From Pseudomonadota bacterium (GTDB lineage: Bacteria; Desulfobacterota; BSN033; G020346125): a stretch of 5,300 nucleotides of DNA. Position numbers and translations under genes: made by a program. Below the pieces are notes generated by a model that worked only from the letters and a program-made list of their open reading frames with translations, made no database searches and was not told the DNA's origin. Of this stretch, positions 1 to 5,300 are shown in pieces. Where the stretch lies: assembly GCA_030673585.1 (NCBI GenBank), contig DAOVIU010000129.1, forward strand, positions 1 through 5,300, given 5' to 3'. Position 1 is the stretch's first letter, and each line of letters opens with the position of its first letter.

Positions 1-215
1 AAACCGTGGATCGGATCTTCGAATTCCTTAAAGAGAACATGAATCCAACCGCAAAGAGCTCCATGTGCCAGGATCTGTTGGCGGGCCGCCGTCTGGAGCT
101 GGAATACCTCAACGGCGCCACCGTGCGCTTCGGGCGTGAACTGGGGATCGACACCCCCATCAACTTCGTTATTTACACCGCCCTCAAGCCGTACGTCCTG
201 GGATCTCCCTCCTGA
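1..215 (+). CDS. Ketopantoate reductase family protein, C-terminal fragment (5' end outside window)
   Basis: This is the last 70 or so residues of a protein whose start lies left of the window; the frame is open to the edge and ends at TGA 213-215. It matches the C-terminal helical domain of the ApbA/PanE (2-dehydropantoate 2-reductase) family. The visible signature is SSMCQDLLAGRRLELEYLNG followed by GRELGIDTPIN. In this family the serine of the SSM motif and a glutamate at the position of the first E in LELE contact the substrate's carboxylate and hydroxyl groups, and both are present. The family reduces ketopantoate to pantoate with NADPH in the cytoplasm for pantothenate and CoA synthesis, but many bacteria carry several paralogues acting on other 2-oxo acids. 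The NADPH-binding half is not visible, and the gene sits beside an amidase rather than panB or panC, so true PanE activity is unproven. The GTG at 6-8 is an internal codon, not a start. Confidence 0.85.
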   Translation, partial: TVDRIFEFLKENMNPTAKSSMCQDLLAGRRLELEYLNGATVRFGRELGIDTPINFVIYTALKPYVLGSPS

Positions 216-269
216 CCTCGCTGGCCATCACTTCGGTAATAGCGTGACACAATTCAGAAGGTAGAAAAT

Positions 270-273
270 GGAG
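270..273 (+). promoter_or_regulatory. Ribosome binding site of the amidase
   Basis: GGAG lies 8 bases before the ATG at 282 and supports that start. It sits inside a five-codon reading frame (268-285) whose TGA overlaps the amidase ATG as ATGA. Confidence 0.5.
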
Positions 274-281
274 CATCCCCA

Positions 282-1598
282 ATGAAATCATTATCGGTGG
301 CTGAAAGGGATTTGGATCGCTTGAAAGACCTCGCTGAGGGATTTCGGACGGGCCGGCTTTCCGTGTTAGACTATCTGGAAACGCTTAAAGCGCGTTTTGA
401 GGGACGGGAACCTCATATCAAGGCCTTCCTCCCCGAAAGGGCTGATCGCTTTGAGCGCCTTCGGCATGAGCTCTCCGCGCTTGAGTCTCGATTTCAAGAG
501 CCAGCCTCCCGCCCACCCCTCTATGGGATACCGTTCGGCGTGAAGGACATATTTCATGTTGAGGGATTTCCCACTCGCGCGGGGAGCCGAATTCCCCCGG
601 AGGTGCTCCGTGGACCCGAGGCGACGAGCGTGAATTTATTGAAGTCCGCGGGCGCCCTGGTTCTGGGAAAGACCGTCAGCACCGAATTCGCCCATCGCGC
701 ACCCGGCCCCACCCGCAACCCTCACCGACTGGATCACACCCCCGGGGGATCGAGCAGCGGTTCGGCAGCGGCGGTAGCAGCCGGGCTCTGCCCGCTGGCG
801 CTGGGGACCCAGACGATTGGTTCGGTTCTCCGTCCCGCTTCCTTTTGCGGCGTTGTGGGTTTCAAACCGAGCTACGGGAGGATTTCGGCGGACGGGGTGA
901 TCCCCCTGTCGCCTTCCCTCGATCACGTCGGATTTTTCACGGAGGATGTCGAGGGTGCCCGACTCGCCGCCTCGATTCTCTGCGATGGCTGGAAGCAGAA
1001 GTTCGAGCCATCCCGCCCTGTCTTCGGTATCCCCGAGGGCCCATACCTGGAAAAGGCAAGCGAGGAGGGGTTGAACCACTTCCGACGGACGTGCAGCAGG
1101 CTGTCCGAAGCCGGGTTGCAGATTCGTTCGGTTCATATGTTCAAGGACTTTGAGACGATCGTTGAACGACATGAGACACTGGAGGCCGCTGAGGCGGCCG
1201 AGGTTCACAGGGCGTGGTTTGACACCTACTCCGAGCTTTACCACCAAAAGACAGCTGAGCTCATCAGGAAGGGGCAGAAAGTCCCCGTGCATTTGGTTGA
1301 GGATTATCGTGCAGGGCCCGAGAAACTCCGCGAGGAGATTATGGAGATCATGGACCGGGACGGCTTGTCGGCCTTCCTCGCACCGGCAGCGGTAGGGCCG
1401 GCTCCTTCTGGGCTTGAGAGTACCGGGGACCCTGTGATGAATCTGCCGTGGACTCATGCAGGCCTCCCGGCCATAAGCCTGCCGTCAGGGATAAATTCCG
1501 AGGGCCTTCCCCTGGGGCTTCAGGTAGTGGGCCGCTGGATGGATGACGAAGGGCTACTGGCCTGGGTGGGGCGGGTTGAGGGATTCATCGGGTCGTGA
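282..1598 (+). CDS. Amidase signature (AS) family hydrolase
   Basis: The 438-residue protein belongs to the amidase signature family, cytoplasmic serine hydrolases that cleave C-N amide bonds using a Lys-cisSer-Ser triad. All three residues can be placed: Lys88 in GIPFGVKD, cis-Ser157 in the glycine/serine loop TPGGSSSGSAAAVAAG, and nucleophile Ser181 in TQTIGSVLRPASFCG. The 24-residue gap between the two serines equals that in fatty acid amide hydrolase. The segment GVVGFKPSYGRIS and the C-terminal LPLGLQVVGR are also typical. The length is near the lower end of the usual 450-500, but both ends look intact and there is no membrane segment. The glycine before the GS of the nucleophile loop is Ile179, so the loop reads GTQTIGS instead of the common GTDTGGS. 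No gatB or gatC gene is adjacent, so a role as GatA of the tRNA amidotransferase is unlikely. The substrate cannot be read. It probably shares a transcript with the upstream reductase fragment, 66 bases away. Confidence 0.93.
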   Translation: MKSLSVAERDLDRLKDLAEGFRTGRLSVLDYLETLKARFEGREPHIKAFLPERADRFERLRHELSALESRFQEPASRPPLYGIPFGVKDIFHVEGFPTRAGSRIPPEVLRGPEATSVNLLKSAGALVLGKTVSTEFAHRAPGPTRNPHRLDHTPGGSSSGSAAAVAAGLCPLALGTQTIGSVLRPASFCGVVGFKPSYGRISADGVIPLSPSLDHVGFFTEDVEGARLAASILCDGWKQKFEPSRPVFGIPEGPYLEKASEEGLNHFRRTCSRLSEAGLQIRSVHMFKDFETIVERHETLEAAEAAEVHRAWFDTYSELYHQKTAELIRKGQKVPVHLVEDYRAGPEKLREEIMEIMDRDGLSAFLAPAAVGPAPSGLESTGDPVMNLPWTHAGLPAISLPSGINSEGLPLGLQVVGRWMDDEGLLAWVGRVEGFIGS

Positions 1599-1720
1599 GC
1601 GGATGCTAAATGATTAGACAGTTATCCAGCACCGAAATCTGCTGGGAATAATAAAAAATGCCGCTTGACAGGGAGCCTCAATTGCCGTAGCCGATAGTAA
1701 TTTTTTGCCTCGATATCCCG

Positions 1721-1729
1721 TGCTATAGT
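1721..1729 (+). promoter_or_regulatory. Candidate extended -10 promoter of the MBL-fold gene
   Basis: TGCTATAGT matches the sigma-70 extended -10 pattern TGnTATAAT at all but one base. There is no good -35 box; the T-run at 1701-1706 sits 17 bases upstream and is the only, weak, candidate. Initiation would fall near 1735-1737, giving a leader of about 83 bases to the preferred start at 1820. It lies in an AT-rich spacer directly before a gene, which fits, but it is a sequence match only. Confidence 0.4.
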
Positions 1730-1746
1730 TGAAAACGTTACATGAG

Positions 1747-1758
1747 CTGAAATTTCAG
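1747..1758. promoter_or_regulatory. Perfect 12-base palindrome, candidate operator
   Basis: CTGAAATTTCAG is a perfect dyad. It lies 18 bases downstream of the candidate -10 box and before the MBL-fold coding region, a place where a dimeric repressor could block initiation. A perfect 12-mer palindrome is expected about once by chance in the whole window, but only about 0.04 times in this spacer. No regulator gene is present to pair with it, so the operator role is inference. Confidence 0.3.
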
Positions 1759-1807
1759 ATACGAATTCTCAATGACCGAACTTATTGCATTAAACCACAA
1801 AACGCCT

Positions 1808-1812
1808 GGAGG
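1808..1812 (+). promoter_or_regulatory. Ribosome binding site that decides the MBL-fold start
   Basis: GGAGG with a 7-base spacer precedes ATG 1820. The alternative in-frame ATG at 1772, 16 codons earlier, has no purine-rich Shine-Dalgarno sequence before it. The site would be internal to the coding region if 1772 were used. Confidence 0.7.
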
Positions 1813-1819
1813 GCCACAC

Positions 1820-2779
1820 ATGAAGCTACCAGATGACATACGAGTTCTGAAATGTGCTTTCGGCCACTTTTTTCCAGCATACACAGCAATATATATTCTA
1901 ACCGGGAAGAGACTCGCCCTTATTGACTCGGGGTTCAGTGACACACCATCGAAATGGATTTTTCCCTATTTTGAGAAGAACAATATGAGCGTAAAGGACA
2001 TAGCTCTCGTCATTAACTCCCACGCAATGTCAGATCACGCCGGTGGAAACGGGGAGGTTAAGGAAAGAACCGGCGCACAAATCGCGATACATAAACTCGA
2101 TGTAAGGTGGGTCGAGGATCATGAGGTATATTTCGAGGAATTCTATGCAGCTCATCCGAAACAATATCGTCCAACAAATGTGTGCAGGGCAACGGTACTG
2201 GGAAATTACGGGAGAGAGGTGAAAGTCGACATGCAACTGGATGACGGAGATATCATTGAAGCGGGTAACAGGGAGCTAGAGGTAATCCATGCCCCGGGTC
2301 ACTCATACGGCAGCATGTGTCTCTACGATAGGTCTGATCGCATTCTATTCACGGGGGATTCGGTACAGGGCAGGAATAATCGGGTGGGCCCGTGCCTTTT
2401 AGACGTGGACCTGTACATGGCGAGCCTGCAAAGAATAAGTACATTGGACATCGATACCATGTGTACGGCCCATGTCTGCTATCCCGCCGAGGACACCGTC
2501 GTAACCGGGCAAGACGTCAGAACGCTCATTTCCGAGAGCATGAAATGCACAAAGGAGTATGAGGCTTACGTCCTTGAATTCCTTGAGAACTCGAAGGAGC
2601 CCCAGACCTTGGGGGAAATCGGACAATACGCGAACTCCAGACATCCAAGCCTGCACAGTCACCCCATGTTTCCACTTCACCACCTAGCACTTGACACCAC
2701 ATACGCACACCTACAATCGCTCAAGAACCAGGGCAGGGTTTTATTCGACGAGAAAAGTGAGACTTGGCAAATCAAATGA
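1820..2779 (+). CDS. Metallo-beta-lactamase-fold hydrolase with an altered metal motif (HxMxDH)
   Basis: The protein has 319 residues from ATG 1820; the in-frame ATG at 1772 would add 16. MBL-fold landmarks appear in order: Asp36 in LIDSG, the metal motif HAMSDHAGG (His68, Met70, Asp72, His73), HAPGHSYGS with His161, LFTGDS with bridging Asp180, and His218 in TAHV. The second histidine of HxHxDH, a ligand of the first metal in the family, is methionine (codon ATG 2027-2029); the other ligands are kept. Residues from about 232 on form an extra region ending in a likely winged-helix-like segment (TLGEIG... then AHLQSLKNQGRVLF), as seen at the C-terminus of some LACTB2-like MBL proteins. There is no signal peptide, so it is probably cytoplasmic. 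Thioester, lactone, phosphodiester or nucleic acid substrates are all possible for the fold. It stands alone, with its own promoter candidate and lower third-position GC than its neighbours (11 of the first 30 codons, against 17 and 19). Confidence 0.88.
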   Translation: MKLPDDIRVLKCAFGHFFPAYTAIYILTGKRLALIDSGFSDTPSKWIFPYFEKNNMSVKDIALVINSHAMSDHAGGNGEVKERTGAQIAIHKLDVRWVEDHEVYFEEFYAAHPKQYRPTNVCRATVLGNYGREVKVDMQLDDGDIIEAGNRELEVIHAPGHSYGSMCLYDRSDRILFTGDSVQGRNNRVGPCLLDVDLYMASLQRISTLDIDTMCTAHVCYPAEDTVVTGQDVRTLISESMKCTKEYEAYVLEFLENSKEPQTLGEIGQYANSRHPSLHSHPMFPLHHLALDTTYAHLQSLKNQGRVLFDEKSETWQIK

Positions 2780-2805
2780 TACCGAGCAGCGAAACCCTTG
2801 TTTGG

Positions 2806-2832
2806 GGACAGGCCTGAAGTTTGGCTAAGTCC
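2806..2832 (+). terminator. Weak hairpin after the MBL-fold gene
   Basis: GGAC (2806-2809) pairs with GTCC (2829-2832), and GCC (2812-2814) pairs with GGC (2823-2825) around an 8-base loop. The two stems are joined by a small internal loop with a G-T pair. It lies 27 bases after the stop, where a terminator is expected, but no clear T-run follows. Confidence 0.25.
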
Positions 2833-2882
2833 TTCAATGGATATCCTGCGCCGCAAAATGTGAAAGAAGTTCATCATGATCT

Positions 2883-2914
2883 GCGCAACGGGCGGCGTTC
2901 TAGCCCTCTTGCGC
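2883..2914. terminator. Stem-loop between convergent genes, possible terminator
   Basis: GCGCAA (2883-2888) pairs with TTGCGC (2909-2914), and inside it GGGC (2890-2893) pairs with GCCC (2903-2906) around a 9-base loop. The ten base pairs are interrupted by a 1x2 internal loop. It lies midway between two converging genes, where a terminator for either strand would be useful. The following bases on the plus strand are only mildly T-rich, and on the minus strand there is no T-run, so it is not a textbook intrinsic terminator. Confidence 0.35.
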
Positions 2915-2978
2915 CAACCATCCTTGTTTCTTCAAACTTCCCTTCATGTATTACTTTCTATTTTTATAACTCTCGCCA

Positions 2979-3950
2979 TTAAAGCACTTCGGCATTCACC
3001 AGGTTTGGAGGGCGCTTACCGGTAAGCCCCGCTATCAGGTTTTCCGCCGCCATCGTGGCCATCTTGAGCCGGGTCTCACGAGAAGCACTCGCAATATGAG
3101 GCACCAGAACAACATTCTCCATCTGGAGGAGGGGAGGTTCGACTTTGGGCTCCTTTTCATAAACATCCAGCCCGGCCCCGGCAATCTTTTCCTGCTGCAA
3201 GGCCTTGACCAAGGCCTTCTCATCAACCACGGGGCCACGAGAGGCATTGATCAGGATCGCGGTAGGTTTCATGAGGCCCAATTCGGCCGTGGAAATGTAG
3301 TGTGTTGTCTCGGGGATTAGGGGAACATGGAGGGTTACAAAATCCGACTCCTTGAGCAGGGTCGGTTTGTCAACAAAACGGGCCCCCAACTCCTCTTCAA
3401 GCGGCGTGGGCATGCGGATAGCATCCGTGTAGAGTATCCGCATATCAAATCCCCTAGCACGTCGCGCGACGCGCTGCCCAATTCGCCCCAGGCCACATAT
3501 ACCGAGGACCTTGTGGTGGACATCGTAACCCAGGAACTGCATTAATCCCCACCCCTTCCACTTGGAGGAGCGAAGATATTGATCCGCTTCAACGACTCGC
3601 CTTGCCGTGGCGAACAACAGTGCCCAGGTGAAATCGGCCGTGGTATCGTCCAGGACTCCGGGTGTATTGGTAACCATGACCCCCTGGCGGGTGCATGCTT
3701 GGACGTCGATATTGTCGTATCCCACGGCGACGTTAGAGACGATTTTGAGTTCGGGGCAATGGGAGAGGACATCGTCGTTGATCCTCTCCGTGAGCAGAAT
3801 GATTGCCCCCTTCTTGCCCTGGAGTTTTTCTACCAATTCCCCTTGAGATAAGCGAGTATCGCTCTGGTTGTCTTCAACCTCAAAATGTTTCTTGACGAGA
3901 TCGATGACCTCATCAAAGATTTTTCGGCTAATCAAGACCTTGGGGCGCAT
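2979..3950 (-). CDS. D-2-hydroxyacid dehydrogenase (glyoxylate/hydroxypyruvate reductase type)
   Basis: The 323-residue protein is full length for the D-isomer-specific 2-hydroxyacid dehydrogenase family, cytoplasmic enzymes that reversibly reduce 2-oxo acids to D-2-hydroxy acids. It most resembles the glyoxylate reductase / D-glycerate dehydrogenase branch: NVAVGYDNID near residue 73, VTNTPGVLDDTTAD near 93, then FLGYDVHHKVLGICGLGRIG. The Rossmann glycine motif is GLGRIG at 153-158. The next strand ends in Asp176 (ILYTDA), an acidic residue that favours NADH over NADPH. The catalytic triad is Arg238 (NASRGPVVDE), Glu267 (LDVYEKEP) and His285 (VPHIAS), with the same 29 and 18 residue spacings as Hyphomicrobium D-glycerate dehydrogenase. 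ATG 3950 is preceded by GGAGG with a 10-base spacer. The gene follows the aminotransferase by 78 bases on the same strand, so it could reduce the 2-oxo acid made there. The exact substrate is not fixed by sequence. Confidence 0.93.
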   Translation of the reverse strand: MRPKVLISRKIFDEVIDLVKKHFEVEDNQSDTRLSQGELVEKLQGKKGAIILLTERINDDVLSHCPELKIVSNVAVGYDNIDVQACTRQGVMVTNTPGVLDDTTADFTWALLFATARRVVEADQYLRSSKWKGWGLMQFLGYDVHHKVLGICGLGRIGQRVARRARGFDMRILYTDAIRMPTPLEEELGARFVDKPTLLKESDFVTLHVPLIPETTHYISTAELGLMKPTAILINASRGPVVDEKALVKALQQEKIAGAGLDVYEKEPKVEPPLLQMENVVLVPHIASASRETRLKMATMAAENLIAGLTGKRPPNLVNAEVL

Positions 3951-3960
3951 GGCATGCTAT

Positions 3961-3965
3961 CCTCC
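3961..3965 (-). promoter_or_regulatory. Ribosome binding site of the dehydrogenase
   Basis: Read on the minus strand this is GGAGG, 10 bases before the ATG at 3950. It supports that start. A nearer ATG at 3953-3955 is in another frame. Confidence 0.6.
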
Positions 3966-4011
3966 AATCATCGTGTTCGAAGACCTGGAAAACCGGCTCC
4001 CTTCCTGGGTT

Positions 4012-4026
4012 GGAAAGGTGCTTTCC
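4012..4026 (-). other. Perfect short hairpin just after the aminotransferase stop
   Basis: GGAAAG and CTTTCC form a perfect 6-base-pair stem with a 3-base loop, two bases past the TAG at 4029-4031. No T-run follows on the minus strand, so it is a poor terminator. It could mark the transcript for processing or slow decay between two genes of one operon, or be chance. Confidence 0.3.
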
Positions 4027-4028
4027 CT

Positions 4029-5300
4029 CTAATACAGATGTTCTCCCCGGTCGAAGAAACGCCCAAACCCTTCCCTATCCCGAGAAGCCGCGGAGATGCG
4101 TCTCAACCCCTCTTTCAACGACTCCGTGTCGGTGGCGAAGGAAAGCCGCAGGTAGTGAAACTTCTCGGATCCAATGCGACCGAAGGATTTTCGATCCATG
4201 GTCGCCACCTGATGTTCGAACAGCAGGAACATCTGGAAGAGGGTGGAAGGACTCGTCTTCCCTCGAAGGTTGGGAGGGAGGCCCGGAATCGCATCCATAA
4301 TCCCCAGGCTCTCGCAGGCTTCGCCGATGTTCGGGAAGACGTAAAACGCTCCCTTGGGCCTCTGGCAACGAATCCCCTCGATGGCGTTCAGCCCATCGAC
4401 CACCAGATCCCTCCGTTCCTGGAAAATGCCCACCATGCGCCGAATGGAATCCGCGCTCTCCGGTGACTCAAGGGCGATGCGAGCCCCCTCCTGGTTGTAG
4501 GGAGGAATACAGGAGAAGTAGTTGATATTGAGGTTCCTGAAGACCTCTGCTTCCTCGGCCGTTGGAAAGAGCGCCCACCCGATTCTGCCCCCGGTCCATG
4601 AGAAGCTCTTTGAGGCCCCACTGACCAGAATGGTGACCTCCTCCATCCCCGGACATGAGATGATGCTGTGGTGCTCGCTGCCGTCGAAGAGAATGTGTTC
4701 GTACACCTCATCCGAGTACACGCGAACATCTTCGGCACATCGGCTTCGGATCACATCGGCTATGTCGCGAAGCTGTTCCGGAGAGGCCACACCTCCCGTG
4801 GGATTCGAGGGGAAGTTGAGAAAGATCATCTTGGTCTTTTCGGTGATGAGGGGGGCAATGTCCACCCCCGAAAGGGAAAAATTGCTTTCCTCCCTAAGAT
4901 GCACGGGAACGGGTTGGATCCCCAGGTAGGTGATAAATGATTCATAGATCGGAAAACCCGGGCTGGGATAGATAATCTCCTCTCCCGGATCGCAGTAGGT
5001 TTGTTGACATAATCCAATGGGGGGTTTGGCACCGGGAAATACCACCACTCGATCGGCCGTTGCCCTGATCCCCCGTGTTTCGCTGAGGTACTTCGCGACG
5101 GCTGCCCGGAGTGAGGGGATCCCCTGGGGATCGCAATAGTGCGTGTTATCCCGATCCAGCTGGCTTTTGCCCTCCTCCTTGATGAATTCCGGAACGGGAA
5201 AATCCGGCTCCCCCAGGTTGCACTTGACCACCTCTTTCCCCTGTTCCTCGATAGTCCGGATCAAGGGTCCTATCTTAAAGGCATTCTCGGTATCGATGAG
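4029..5300 (-). CDS. Class I/II PLP-dependent aminotransferase, N-terminus outside window
   Basis: The frame stays open to the right edge: the first visible codons read LIDTENAFKIGPLI, typical of residues just after the start in this family, so the true start lies beyond 5300. Of 423 visible residues (counted from the edge), fold-type I aminotransferase marks appear in order: NLGEPDFPVPEF near 29, HYCDPQGIPSLRAA near 54, GAKPP near 90, FPSNPTGG with Asn166, VYSDEVYEHI with Asp197 (pyridine nitrogen) and Tyr200, SGASKSFSWTGGRIGW with Schiff-base Lys231 and phosphate-binding Arg239, and YLRLSFATDTE with Arg385, which binds the substrate carboxylate. All the core catalytic residues are kept. The segment before Arg385 is longer than in compact aspartate aminotransferases and reads VATMDRKSFG where many have a VPG turn, suggesting a specialised subfamily. 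The enzyme moves an amino group between an amino acid and a 2-oxo acid in the cytoplasm; which one is not clear. It is probably co-transcribed with the downstream dehydrogenase. Confidence 0.92.
   Translation of the reverse strand, partial: LIDTENAFKIGPLIRTIEEQGKEVVKCNLGEPDFPVPEFIKEEGKSQLDRDNTHYCDPQGIPSLRAAVAKYLSETRGIRATADRVVVFPGAKPPIGLCQQTYCDPGEEIIYPSPGFPIYESFITYLGIQPVPVHLREESNFSLSGVDIAPLITEKTKMIFLNFPSNPTGGVASPEQLRDIADVIRSRCAEDVRVYSDEVYEHILFDGSEHHSIISCPGMEEVTILVSGASKSFSWTGGRIGWALFPTAEEAEVFRNLNINYFSCIPPYNQEGARIALESPESADSIRRMVGIFQERRDLVVDGLNAIEGIRCQRPKGAFYVFPNIGEACESLGIMDAIPGLPPNLRGKTSPSTLFQMFLLFEHQVATMDRKSFGRIGSEKFHYLRLSFATDTESLKEGLRRISAASRDREGFGRFFDRGEHLY

Noticed and set aside
636..1457. 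273-codon open frame on the minus strand inside the amidase
   Set aside because: It lies wholly antisense to a gene with complete catalytic motifs. The predicted protein is rich in Arg, Pro and Gly, has no recognisable domain, and looks like a shadow of GC-rich coding sequence.
282..1598. Amidase as GatA subunit of the Asp/Glu-tRNA amidotransferase
   Set aside because: There are no gatB or gatC neighbours, the nucleophile loop differs (TIGS instead of TGGS), and the local genes are metabolic reductases and hydrolases.
1665..1670. TTGACA as a -35 box
   Set aside because: It is a perfect hexamer, but no acceptable -10 box lies 16-18 bases downstream (the bases there are GTAGCCGA).
1772..1819. 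Upstream in-frame ATG as start of the MBL-fold protein
   Set aside because: No Shine-Dalgarno sequence precedes it, while ATG 1820 has GGAGG at a 7-base spacing. The extra 16 residues show no family feature. It cannot be fully excluded.
2816..2940. 8-base inverted repeat GAAGTTTG / CAAACTTC around the convergent spacer
   Set aside because: An 8-base match within about 200 bases is likely enough by chance, and there are no target duplications, transposase or element features between the arms.
3885..4466. 193-codon plus-strand frame across the spacer between dehydrogenase and aminotransferase
   Set aside because: It overlaps both minus-strand genes antisense, has no family motifs, and its length is explained by the codon pattern of the opposite strand.
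4522..4929. 135-codon plus-strand frame within the aminotransferase
   Set aside because: It is antisense to well-conserved PLP-enzyme motifs, including the Schiff-base lysine, and no independent protein features are visible.
5262..5264. TTG as start codon of the aminotransferase
   Set aside because: The frame stays open to the window edge, and the upstream residues IDTENAFKIGP are typical conserved N-terminal sequence of this family, so the TTG is an internal leucine codon.

Overview
The window holds five protein-coding genes of ordinary metabolic type. Two are cut by the window edges. I see no RNA genes, CRISPR array, insertion sequence or phage genes. Base composition is moderately GC-rich, and the purine-rich GGAGG-like ribosome binding sites point to a bacterium. 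The mix of genes (ketopantoate-reductase-like protein, amidase, MBL-fold hydrolase, D-2-hydroxyacid dehydrogenase, class I/II aminotransferase) and the tone of the proteins resemble large-genome, catabolically versatile environmental bacteria such as deltaproteobacterial or related uncultivated lineages. That placement is an impression, not a proof.

Layout. Positions 1-215 (+) are the C-terminal end of a ketopantoate-reductase-family protein. Only 66 bases later comes a complete amidase-signature hydrolase (282-1598, +), probably in the same transcript. A 200-base AT-richer spacer follows, with an extended -10 promoter candidate and a perfect 12-base palindrome. It leads into a metallo-beta-lactamase-fold protein (best start 1820, end 2779, +). 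A second spacer of about 200 bases (2780-2978) separates this gene from two convergent minus-strand genes and can fold into hairpins that may act as terminators. The minus-strand pair is an aminotransferase running in from beyond the right edge (4029-5300) followed, 78 bases downstream, by a D-2-hydroxyacid dehydrogenase (2979-3950).

How they may work together. The minus-strand pair has the order expected for a two-step conversion of an amino acid to a 2-oxo acid and then to a D-2-hydroxy acid (for example via hydroxypyruvate or glyoxylate). This is inference from adjacency. The left pair (an NADPH-dependent 2-oxo acid reductase-like protein plus an amidase) could serve a small catabolic pathway, but no substrate can be read from the sequence. 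The MBL-fold gene stands alone with its own control region and lower third-position GC. It carries the oddest feature here: the second histidine of its HxHxDH metal motif is methionine.

I do not see a new multi-gene system. The observations most worth checking are the HAMSDH metal site, the promoter/palindrome in front of that gene, and the aminotransferase-dehydrogenase pairing.
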